From Chloroflexota bacterium (GTDB taxonomy: Bacteria; Chloroflexota; Limnocylindria; QHBO01): 6,102 nt of DNA. The number at the start of each line of letters is the position of its first letter. Within the stretch, counting starts at the first letter, position 1. The stretch is from assembly GCA_013694645.1 (NCBI GenBank), contig JACDBZ010000208.1, positions 1 to 6,102 on the forward strand, in the 5' to 3' direction. Shown in pieces: positions 1 through 6,004 of this stretch. The notes below the pieces were generated by a model, which ran no database searches, was not told the origin of the DNA, and saw only the letters and a list, made by a program, of their open reading frames with translations. The position numbers and the translations under genes are program-made.

Positions 1-399
1 GTGTTCCTGGCGCTCGAGATCGCGCTCGGCTTTGTGCGCAGCCCGCTCGCCGCGTTCGCGCTCGTGGCAGGCATCGGCTTTGCCTCGATGCTGATGGTGA
101 ACACGATCAACGTGACGATCCAGAACAGCGTTCCCGACGCTCTTCGCGGGCGAGTGATGTCGCTGTACGTCACGGTCTTCGCGGGCACGGCGCCCATCGG
201 GGGCCTCCTGGCGGGCGCGCTGGCCGAAGCCTTCGGCGCGCCGCTCGCATTCAGCATCGGCGCGTCGTCGGCGGTCGCCGTGCTGGCGTTCGTGGCGTGG
301 CGGCTGCGCACGGTGCGGATGCCTCGCAGCGCAACGGCCGTGCGTTCCGGGGATGCTCCATCAATTCGGCCACACGAGATCTCCAGCCGGGCGGCATGA
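1..399 (+). CDS. MFS permease, C-terminal fragment (5' end outside window)
   Basis: This is the last 132 codons of a Major Facilitator Superfamily transporter of the drug-efflux MFS_3/EntS-like type, a cytoplasmic-membrane permease that would export small molecules by proton antiport. The frame is open at base 1; the GTG there is probably an internal codon, because the reading already aligns with the late part of the next permease. Two to three hydrophobic helices are visible (about residues 16-40, 54-75 and 79-97), with the conserved loop DALRGRVMS at 46-54 between them. About 46 of 77 residues (27-103) match residues 356-432 of the following gene, so the two are tandem paralogues. A short polar tail follows and the TGA is at 397-399. 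The next permease begins 52 bp downstream on the same strand, so one operon is likely. The family is clear; the substrate cannot be told from sequence. Confidence 0.88.
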   Translation: MFLALEIALGFVRSPLAAFALVAGIGFASMLMVNTINVTIQNSVPDALRGRVMSLYVTVFAGTAPIGGLLAGALAEAFGAPLAFSIGASSAVAVLAFVAWRLRTVRMPRSATAVRSGDAPSIRPHEISSRAA

Positions 400-406
400 C
401 GCCCGG
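387..406 (+). terminator. GC-rich hairpin over the stop codon of the first permease
   Basis: CCGGGCG (387-393) and CGCCCGG (400-406) form a perfect 7-bp stem with a 6-base loop that contains part of the TGA stop at 397-399. What follows is only a diffuse T-rich patch (413-419, ttgttta region) about seven bases after the stem, not a clean U-tract. It may be a weak or Rho-assisted terminator, a stabilising 3' structure between two co-transcribed permease genes, or chance in GC-rich DNA. Confidence 0.25.
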
Positions 407-437
407 ACGCGAGGTTGTTTAGCATGAGCAACTTCCC

Positions 438-441
438 GGAG
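438..441 (+). promoter_or_regulatory. Ribosome binding site supporting a TTG start
   Basis: GGAG at 438-441 lies 10 bases before the TTG at 452. It is the only purine-rich site here. No ATG or GTG lies in the permease frame between the in-frame TGA at 425-427 and base 452, so this site decides the start. The ATG at 444 is too close to it and reads only three codons before a stop. Confidence 0.5.
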
Positions 442-451
442 ACATGACCAC

Positions 452-1852
452 TTGACCGATTCAGCTCCCGGCGCACGACCTGATCAGCCGCCATCGCTGC
501 CGCTGCGCGCTGCCCTCGGCGGCCTCAAGCGGGGGTTCGCGGCGCTCTCCGTGCGCAACTATCGGCTCTACTGGTGGGGCCAGGTCGTCAGCCTGATCGG
601 GACCTGGATGCAGCAGGTGAGCCTGCCGTGGTTGATCCTGGCGCTCGGCGGGTCGCCGATCCAGCTCGGGTTCGTGGCCGTCCTCCAGTTCGGACCTGCC
701 CTGTTCCTCGCGCCATTCGGTGGTGTCATCGCGGATCGGATCGACAAGCGGAATGCACTCATCGCCTCCCAGCTTGCCGCCAGCCTCCAGGCGTTCGTGC
801 TGTTCATCATCATCGCCACCGGCGTGGTGGAGATCTGGATGGTGATGACCATGGCCTTCGTCCTCGGCCTGGTGAACGCGGTCGACATGCCGATGCGCCA
901 GGCCCTCGCTGCCGACCTGGTGCCGAGGCACCTGCTGCCCAACGCGATCGCTCTCAACTCGATGGCCTTCAACTCCGCGAGGGTCATCGGTCCGGCGCTG
1001 GCAGGCGTGATCATCGCGATCGGCACAGGGGTGACCGGATCGACCATCGCCGGAGTGGCTATCAACCTGGGGATCAACACCCTGACGTACGCGGGCGTGC
1101 TCACGGGTCTGCTGCGAATGAATCCGCGCGAGATCAGGCGCATGGAACGTCCGGAGCAGCATCCGCCGGTTCTCGAGAGCCTGCGCGAGGGCTTCTGGTA
1201 CGCGGTCCGGACGCCGCTCGTGCTGTGGTGCCTGGTGCTGCTGGGAGGCATTGCGGCCTTCGGCTTCAACTTCCAGATTCTGCTGCCGCTGTTCGCCACC
1301 GGCATCCTGGATCTCGACGCTGACGGCTACGGAGCGCTGTTCGCCGCCATGGGGATCGGCTCGCTGGCCGGATCCCTGACCCTGGCCGTCATGCAACGCC
1401 GACGCGCCATCCCGCTCATGCTCGGTGGTGGAATCGTCTTCTCGGTCCTGCTCGTCGCGATCGCGGCGTCACGCAACATCCTGCTGGCGGCGCCGCTGAT
1501 TCTTGCCGCCGGCTACTTCAGCATGCTCATGATCAACACCATCAACGCCACCGTGCAGGCCAACGTCACCGATGCGTTGCGTGGCCGGGTGATGAGCTTC
1601 TACGTCACGGTATTTGCCGGATCAGCGCCGCTGGGAGGCCTCTTCGCCGGATTCGTCGCCGAGACATGGGGAACGCCTGCGGCGTTCATGACCGGGGCGG
1701 TCCTCTCGCTGGTCACCGTGGGAATCGTGGCGCTCGGCCTGCGCTGGGCCGGGCGGCGCGGGTCGCTCGGCGTGACGACGCTCGATACCTCGTCGGAGCG
1801 GCCTGATCGACGCCGTCGCGCTGCAGACGCGCGGCCCTCAGCGGCGCGCTGA
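452..1852 (+). CDS. MFS drug-efflux-type permease (MFS_3/EntS-like)
   Basis: A complete 466-residue permease of the Major Facilitator Superfamily, most like the EntS/MFS_3 branch that exports siderophores, macrolides and other small molecules across the cytoplasmic membrane. A polar N-terminus (1-35) leads into NYRLYWWGQ (36-44) and the first helix. Motif A between helices 2 and 3 is intact: GGVIADRIDKR at 90-100. DMPMRQ (145-150) and NSARVIGPALAG (174-185) are typical of this branch. A charged central loop lies at about 222-250, and the second-half loop DALRGRVMS at 374-382. Length is slightly above the usual 400-430 because of an Arg-rich, probably disordered tail (431-466). The start is TTG; the next in-frame GTG (551) would begin right at the first helix. 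It is the paralogue of the permease ending at 399 and probably shares its transcript. Its last 15 bp overlap the stop region of the opposing MarR gene. Substrate unknown. Confidence 0.9.
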   Translation: MTDSAPGARPDQPPSLPLRAALGGLKRGFAALSVRNYRLYWWGQVVSLIGTWMQQVSLPWLILALGGSPIQLGFVAVLQFGPALFLAPFGGVIADRIDKRNALIASQLAASLQAFVLFIIIATGVVEIWMVMTMAFVLGLVNAVDMPMRQALAADLVPRHLLPNAIALNSMAFNSARVIGPALAGVIIAIGTGVTGSTIAGVAINLGINTLTYAGVLTGLLRMNPREIRRMERPEQHPPVLESLREGFWYAVRTPLVLWCLVLLGGIAAFGFNFQILLPLFATGILDLDADGYGALFAAMGIGSLAGSLTLAVMQRRRAIPLMLGGGIVFSVLLVAIAASRNILLAAPLILAAGYFSMLMINTINATVQANVTDALRGRVMSFYVTVFAGSAPLGGLFAGFVAETWGTPAAFMTGAVLSLVTVGIVALGLRWAGRRGSLGVTTLDTSSERPDRRRRAADARPSAAR

Positions 1853-2344
1853 GCCTTGGGGGAGCAGGACCTGGAGCTCCTCGAGCGCAGCGGCGACCCC
1901 TGCGCGCCGCTTCTCGGGGATCGGCTCCAACAGCTCATGGGCGGCCGCGAGCAGGTCCTGCCGCATGGCGCGAGCCTGGCGACGGCCGTTCACGGTGGGG
2001 GCCAGCAGGACGGCGCGCTTGTCGTTTGGATCCGTTCGCCGCTCCACCAGGCCGGCGTCCGCAAGCGTTCCCGCCAGACGCGTGACCACCGGAGCGGTGA
2101 CCATCAGCCGTCGCGCGACTTCCGCCTGTGGCTGCGGCCCCAGGGTGTCGATCATGCGCAGCACGTTGTACTGCTGGTAGGTCAGGTCGCCCCATGTCTG
2201 GTGTCGGCGCGCGTGGGCAACGAGGTGACGCATCACCGGTCCCACGGTGCCGATCAGGCTCGCCTCCAGGCTCGGCGGCTCGGACGGCGGAGGATCGATG
2301 ATCCGCGTCTTCGGGGTGCGCGCGGTGGCGGCTTTGGGGGCCAT
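1838..2344 (-). CDS. MarR-family transcriptional regulator
   Basis: A 168-residue winged helix-turn-helix repressor of the MarR family, which acts as a homodimer and releases DNA when it binds a small ligand, commonly regulating adjacent efflux genes. After a basic and Pro-rich N-terminus (1-25) come the dimerisation helix (about 28-46), the wHTH from LTYQQYNVLR (54-63), the recognition helix around 82-98 (VTAPVVTRLAGTLADAG), the wing with DPNDKR at 105-110, and the C-terminal dimerisation helices (about 120-160). There is no cysteine, so OhrR-type thiol sensing is excluded. The reading frame is open upstream to 2512, but that part is antisense to the neighbouring permease and looks non-coding. 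The ATG at 2344-2342 gives a normal MarR length; a later ATG at 2233 would remove the first helix. No Shine-Dalgarno is visible, and a TACGAT -10-like site sits 8 bp before the start, so the mRNA may be leaderless. The start overlaps that of the divergent permease and the stop overlaps the preceding one, so it probably regulates one or both and itself. Confidence 0.9.
   Translation of the reverse strand: MAPKAATARTPKTRIIDPPPSEPPSLEASLIGTVGPVMRHLVAHARRHQTWGDLTYQQYNVLRMIDTLGPQPQAEVARRLMVTAPVVTRLAGTLADAGLVERRTDPNDKRAVLLAPTVNGRRQARAMRQDLLAAAHELLEPIPEKRRAGVAAALEELQVLLPQGSARR
2290..2306. promoter_or_regulatory. Imperfect palindrome, possible MarR operator
   Basis: GGATC-GAT-GATCC at 2292-2304 is a 5-bp inverted repeat with a 3-bp centre, extended by a G/C pair at 2290/2306 after one mismatch. 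It lies 37 bp before the permease ATG at 2343, where a repressor site for that gene might be expected, but also inside the MarR coding sequence (around codons 14-18). GGATCG is frequent elsewhere in the window (for example near 733-744 and 1035), so the match may be chance. Confidence 0.2.
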
Positions 2345-3560
2345 GCGCGTGGATCGTAACAGCCAGACGAGGCCGGCACTTGCCCTGGTCCTGCTCGCCG
2401 TCGCCCACGCGGCGATCCACGCGCAATCGGCGCTGATGCCGCTGGTGTACCCGATCGTGATCGTCGAGTACGGGCTCAACGAGCGCGACATCGGCACCTT
2501 CATCGCCATCACGACCGCGGTCGGCGGTTCGATGCAGCTGGCGTATGGCTTCCTGACCCGCTACGTCGCGCGTCCACTCATCCTGGCGGGCGGCCAGCTC
2601 ATCTTCGGGACCAGCCTCATCGTGGGTGGGCTGTCGCAGTCGATCACCCAGCTGTTGGCGGCCATCAGCGCGGCGCGCATCGGTGCCAGCCCGCAGCACC
2701 CGGTCGGCAACGCGCTGCTCTCCGACGCGTATCCGACCGAACGGCGCGGGTTCGCGATCAGCGCCCACATCAGCGGCGGAAACCTCGGCACCATCCTCGT
2801 TCCGTTCGTGGGCGGCGCGTTGCTGCTGGCGGTGGGATGGCAGGCGACGCTCGCGCTGTTCGGCATTCCGGCGCTCGTCATCGGCGTATTGCTGGCGATC
2901 TTCGTGCGAGAGGATCACGCTGCCTATCGACGCCGAGCGCTGGCGTCAGGGTCGGTGCGCGGACAGCTGCGCGAGGTGTTGGGACGACGTGACCTGCGGC
3001 TCATCCTGGGCGCCTCCCTCGTGGCGGCAGGTGGTCGTGGGCTCGATATCGTGGCGCCGTTCATGGTGCTCTACCTGTCCGGGCCGCTCGGCCTCGACGA
3101 CGGCACCGTGCGCCTGCTCTACGCCCTGCTGCTGGTGGGCGCCGTGGTCGGGCCGATCCTTGCCGGGATCCTGTCGGACCGCTTCGGCCGACGACCGACC
3201 CTCGTCACCTACTACCTGGTGTCCGCGGTGGGGATCCTCGCTTTTTTGGCCGCCGGGGCGAACCTGTTCCTGCTCGTCCCGTTGCTGCTCCCCTTCGGAA
3301 CGGCCGTCTTCAGCGAGTCACCCGTGCTCCAGGCGTACCTGGCCGACCGTGCCGCTGGACCGATGCGCGACGTTGCCTTCGCCGTCTATTTCACGTTCGC
3401 CTTCGGGATCGGCGCCGTGTGGGCCTTCATCATCGGTTTCGTGGCCGCCGAGTTCGGGTATCCGGCCGCCTTCTCGATCATGGCCGCGTCGTACGTGGCT
3501 GCGGCAGCGCTGCTCGTGGCCGTCCGCGAGCGCGGTGGCGCGTCACCGGAGCCGGCTTGA
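2343..3560 (+). CDS. MFS permease, FSR (fosmidomycin-resistance)-like
   Basis: A permease of about 405 residues from a different MFS branch than the two upstream, with about 12 helices and resembling the FSR/antibiotic-efflux group. Features typical of that group are HPVGNALLSD (119-128) and HISGGNLG (142-149) around helices 4-5, and an intact second-half motif A, DRFGRR (279-284). The first-half motif A is degenerate: residues 68-78 read YGFLTRYVARP without the usual Asp. The start is uncertain. ATG 2343 overlaps the MarR ATG; GTG 2349 (403 residues) is better spaced (8 bases) from GGGGG at 2336-2340; ATG 2298 has GGAGG at 2289-2293 but would add an atypical N-terminus antisense to MarR. I use 2343. 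The gene diverges from MarR and is probably its target. Its stop is 22 bp from that of the small coiled-coil gene on the other strand. The family is clear; substrate and transport direction are not. Confidence 0.88.
   Translation: MRVDRNSQTRPALALVLLAVAHAAIHAQSALMPLVYPIVIVEYGLNERDIGTFIAITTAVGGSMQLAYGFLTRYVARPLILAGGQLIFGTSLIVGGLSQSITQLLAAISAARIGASPQHPVGNALLSDAYPTERRGFAISAHISGGNLGTILVPFVGGALLLAVGWQATLALFGIPALVIGVLLAIFVREDHAAYRRRALASGSVRGQLREVLGRRDLRLILGASLVAAGGRGLDIVAPFMVLYLSGPLGLDDGTVRLLYALLLVGAVVGPILAGILSDRFGRRPTLVTYYLVSAVGILAFLAAGANLFLLVPLLLPFGTAVFSESPVLQAYLADRAAGPMRDVAFAVYFTFAFGIGAVWAFIIGFVAAEFGYPAAFSIMAASYVAAAALLVAVRERGGASPEPA
2344..2425. repeat. Perfect 13-bp inverted repeat at the MarR/permease divergent start
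   Basis: TGCGCGTGGATCG (2344-2356) is the exact reverse complement of CGATCCACGCGCA (2413-2425), with 56 bp between the arms. The left arm begins inside the shared CATG start. In the permease mRNA it would pair the initiation region (both ATG 2343 and GTG 2349) with codons 24-28. Any MarR transcript that began upstream of 2425 would carry the same stem in its leader. As DNA it could be a pair of protein-binding sites about 69 bp apart. The match is seen directly; the function is inferred. CCACGCG also recurs directly at 2405-2411 and 2417-2423. Confidence 0.5.
2353..2358 (-). promoter_or_regulatory. Candidate -10 element for a leaderless MarR transcript
   Basis: On the minus strand this reads TACGAT, preceded by TGT, matching the TANNNT pattern of -10 elements in high-GC bacteria. 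Its last base is 8 bp before the MarR ATG, so initiation would fall at or within about two bases of the ATG and produce a leaderless mRNA. That fits the lack of a Shine-Dalgarno. No convincing -35 is seen. The element overlaps the left arm of the inverted repeat (2344-2356), so a protein bound there could block it. Confidence 0.3.
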
Positions 3561-3582
3561 CGGGCAACGTCGGCGGATCCGG

Positions 3583-3972
3583 TCAGCAGACGGGGACGTT
3601 CGCGCAGATCTCGTTTATGCGCGCGTCGAGATCGTCGATTCGCGCCAGCACGTCGTCGATCCGGTCCAGGATCTCGGCGTCCGGTGTCGACCCGCCGGCC
3701 GGAGAGGACGGATCGCCATCAGGCGGACCATCGCTGCTGAAGGCAACGACCCAGTTGCGGATGTCGTTCTCGAGCTCCGCCAGCTCCATCGACAGCTCGC
3801 TCATCGGGACGCCGCGATCGAGATCGATCACCTCGGTCTGAAGCACGTCCACCTGCTCGCGGACGGCCTCGAGGTCGCCGCGCAGGCCGATCGTCTGGAG
3901 CAGCACGAGGACGAGCACGGTCGTGGTCGCCAGGCCGATGATGATGAGGACAGGGCCGATCGGTGATCGCAT
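3583..3972 (-). CDS. Small membrane-anchored coiled-coil protein, function unknown
   Basis: A 129-residue protein I do not recognise. One N-terminal transmembrane helix (about 7-28, rich in I/L/V/T) is followed by an acidic alpha-helical region (31-73) with coiled-coil character, a Pro/Gly/Ser/Asp linker (79-97), and a second amphipathic helix (101-124). The second helix is three consecutive heptads, RIDDVLA, RIDDLDA and RINEICA (104-124), with hydrophobic positions 105, 108, 112, 115, 119 and 122 in perfect 3-4 spacing. Two cysteines close the chain (C123, C129). Few positive residues lie before the helix and many acidic ones after it, so the topology is uncertain; a single-pass protein with its C-terminal part outside the cytoplasm is plausible, and the cysteines would then favour disulfide formation. 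The ATG at 3972-3970 lacks a clear Shine-Dalgarno. The gene lies 90 bp after the synthetase on the same strand and converges on the FSR-like permease. Strong G/C third positions support real coding. Confidence 0.75.
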   Translation of the reverse strand: MRSPIGPVLIIIGLATTTVLVLVLLQTIGLRGDLEAVREQVDVLQTEVIDLDRGVPMSELSMELAELENDIRNWVVAFSSDGPPDGDPSSPAGGSTPDAEILDRIDDVLARIDDLDARINEICANVPVC

Positions 3973-4062
3973 GATGCGTTTGTATCAGCAAGTGGCGCGC
4001 CTCAGCGCAGGAGCCCGCCCGCCAGCAGGCCGAGCGGTGCGCGTCGAAAGCCGGGACCGCGC

Positions 4063-5970
4063 TCATCCGCGCCGGGGTATGGCAGCCTTCAGGTCGGCCA
4101 GCGCCCCGCGCGCCTCCTCGACCGACCCCTCATCCTCTATGGTCGTGATATCGCCGGGGTCGCGGTCGAGCGCCACCGCCTTCAGGACGCGCCGCATGAT
4201 CTTGCCGCTGCGCGTCTTCGGCAGCATTCCCACGAACGTGACCTCGCCGATGACCGCCACCGGTCCGAGCTGATCTCGGACCGTTGCCAGCAGCTCGTCG
4301 CGCAGGGTGTCGGACGCGACTCGGTCGGCCTTCAGCACCACGAACGCGCTGATCACCTCGCCGCGCACTTCGTCCGGCCGCCCCGTGACGCCGGCCTCGG
4401 CGACCGCCGCGTGATGCAGGAACGCGGTTTCGACCTCGATGGTCCCGATGCGGTGGCCGGCGATCTTGATGATCTCGTCGGCTCGGCCGGCGAACCACGC
4501 ATAGCCATCATCGTCCAGGTGCGCCGCGTCGCCGGTGTAGTACATGCCGGGAACGCGCTCCCAGTAGTCGGCGGCGTAGCGTTCCGGCTCACCCCACAGG
4601 CTGGCGATGAGGCCGGGGAACGGTCGCTCGAGGACCATGATTCCCTTTTCGCCCCGGGGCAGCCGGTGGCCATCGGCATCGACCACGGCGGCGGCGATCC
4701 CCGGCAGAGGGGGGCCAGAGGAGCCGGGCTTGATCGGCAGCAATCCGAGGCCGTACGGGTTGCCGAACACCGGCCCGCCGGTCTCCGTCTGCCACATGTG
4801 GTCGATCACCGGCACCCGGTCCTCCAGGATCGTCTGTTGGAGCCACTCCCAGGCCGGTGCGTTGAGGACCTCACCGGCGCAGAAGACGCGCTCCAGCGCG
4901 GAGAGGACATGGCGGCGCGCGACTTCCTCGCCGTAGCGCATCAGCGCGCGGACCGCGGTCGGCGACGTGAAGAGCCCGGTCACGCCCAGCTCCTCGAGCA
5001 GCCCCCAGAATCGCTCGGGGCCTGGATGGTCAATGGCGCCCTCGAAGGCCACCGTCGTCGCGCCGACGATGAGCGGCGCGTACACGATATAGCTATGGCC
5101 GACGATCCAGCCGACGTCGGAGGTCGACCACCACATCTCGTCCGCGCGCAGTCCGAAGCACCAGCGCGCCATCGCCACGATGTGCACCTGGTAGCCGCCA
5201 TGGCAATGGACCGCAAGCTTGGGACGGGCGGTGGTGCCCGAGGTGGCCAGGATGAATGCCGGTTCGTTCGACTCCATCTCCTCCCAGGTGTCCGGATGGC
5301 CCGCTCCCGCCATGAGGAAGTCGTCCCAGTCCATGAAGAGGTCGCCTGCCGGCGACGCGCTGCCACCGCGCGCCAGGACGATGACCCGGTCCACGGCCCC
5401 GGCGTTCCTGACGGCTGCGTCGACGATCGGCATCAGCGGGACGGAGCGGCCCTTTCGGAAGGTCATGGTCGTGGTCAGCACCAGCCGCGACCCACTCGCC
5501 GCGATACGCTCTCCCAGCGCGGCATGCCCGAATCCGGCGAACACGACGGAGTGGATCGCGCCAATCCTCACCGTGGCCAGCATGGCCGCGATCGCCTCGA
5601 CGCAGGTCGGCATGTAGATCGTGACCCGATCGCCGCGACCGACGCCGGCGGCGCGTAGCGCGGACGCGATGCGCCGCACCTCGCTGAGCAGGTCGTCGTA
5701 GGTGAGCGTCCGACGCCCGCCGGCTTCGTCGACGGCGATCAATGCCGGGCGCCCGCCACGACCGGCAGCAACGTGCGCGTCGAGGGCGTTGTAGGCGAGG
5801 TTGGTCCGCCCCCCGACGAACCACCTGAAGGAGGGCGGATCAGCCTCGAACGCGTGGTCCGGCGACTGGAACCAGCCGACGAGGTCCGCCGCCTCTCTCC
5901 AGAAGCGCTCCGGGTCGCGAGCCGCCGCGTCGAGCATCGCGGCGTACGAGGAGTTCTGCGCCATGCCCAT
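4063..5970 (-). CDS. acs: AMP-forming acetyl-CoA/short-chain acyl-CoA synthetase
   Basis: A 635-residue ANL-superfamily enzyme that activates a short carboxylate, probably acetate, with ATP and CoA to acyl-CoA, AMP and pyrophosphate in the cytosol. The N-terminal Acs region (about 20-85) precedes the AMP-binding core. The phosphate loop reads TSGTTARPK (243-251), where TSGSTGKPK is usual. WQTETGG (393-399) keeps the Trp that closes the acyl pocket to small acids in acetyl-CoA synthetases. D481 (YTGD) is the ribose ligand, GRADE (495-499) carries the hinge Asp 498, and GHRIGT (505-510) is the CoA-side motif. K590 in PKTRSGKIMRR (584-594) is the adenylation lysine and the usual acetylation site. 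All catalytic motifs are present and the length is close to the family norm of about 650. Start ATG 5970; an ATG two codons later (5964) is equally possible, as the Shine-Dalgarno is weak for both. It follows an upstream gene by 34 bp, so is probably in an operon. Propionate or another small acid remains possible. Confidence 0.9.
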   Translation of the reverse strand: MGMAQNSSYAAMLDAAARDPERFWREAADLVGWFQSPDHAFEADPPSFRWFVGGRTNLAYNALDAHVAAGRGGRPALIAVDEAGGRRTLTYDDLLSEVRRIASALRAAGVGRGDRVTIYMPTCVEAIAAMLATVRIGAIHSVVFAGFGHAALGERIAASGSRLVLTTTMTFRKGRSVPLMPIVDAAVRNAGAVDRVIVLARGGSASPAGDLFMDWDDFLMAGAGHPDTWEEMESNEPAFILATSGTTARPKLAVHCHGGYQVHIVAMARWCFGLRADEMWWSTSDVGWIVGHSYIVYAPLIVGATTVAFEGAIDHPGPERFWGLLEELGVTGLFTSPTAVRALMRYGEEVARRHVLSALERVFCAGEVLNAPAWEWLQQTILEDRVPVIDHMWQTETGGPVFGNPYGLGLLPIKPGSSGPPLPGIAAAVVDADGHRLPRGEKGIMVLERPFPGLIASLWGEPERYAADYWERVPGMYYTGDAAHLDDDGYAWFAGRADEIIKIAGHRIGTIEVETAFLHHAAVAEAGVTGRPDEVRGEVISAFVVLKADRVASDTLRDELLATVRDQLGPVAVIGEVTFVGMLPKTRSGKIMRRVLKAVALDRDPGDITTIEDEGSVEEARGALADLKAAIPRRG

Positions 5971-6004
5971 GCTCGCTCGCGACCCGGACCGCCTTCAGCG
6001 CACC

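Noticed and set aside
424..447. Seven-codon leader peptide (MSNFPET) before the second permease
   Set aside because: No Shine-Dalgarno for it, no attenuator-like codon run or alternative hairpins, and such short frames are common by chance.
461..1396. Long minus-strand open frames (to 311 codons) opposite the second permease
   Set aside because: His/Gln/Arg/Asp-rich translation without domains or hydrophobic pattern, antisense to a well-conserved MFS gene. It is a product of GC-rich codon bias.
2345..2512. N-terminal extension of the MarR frame by 56 codons
   Set aside because: Composition is unlike the rest, it is antisense to the first helices of the permease, and it would make the regulator too long for the MarR family.
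3545..3583. ACCGGA/TCCGGT inverted repeat and CGGATCCG palindrome in the convergent gap as a bidirectional terminator
   Set aside because: Only 6 bp of pairing across a 27-base loop, and no T-tract on either strand.
2626..3966. 446-codon plus-strand open frame across the third permease and the coiled-coil gene
   Set aside because: Extremely rich in Arg, Ser, Cys and Trp, spans two genes on opposite strands, and has no recognisable domain. Shadow frame.
3973..4062. Terminator or promoter between the synthetase and the coiled-coil gene
   Set aside because: Only short GC-rich self-complementary bits (such as GGCGCGCC at 3994-4001) and a poor GATACA -10-like match; nothing I can support.
4411..5658. 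415-codon plus-strand open frame opposite the acyl-CoA synthetase
   Set aside because: Arg/Gly/His-rich with no domain; mirrors the synthetase codons in antisense.
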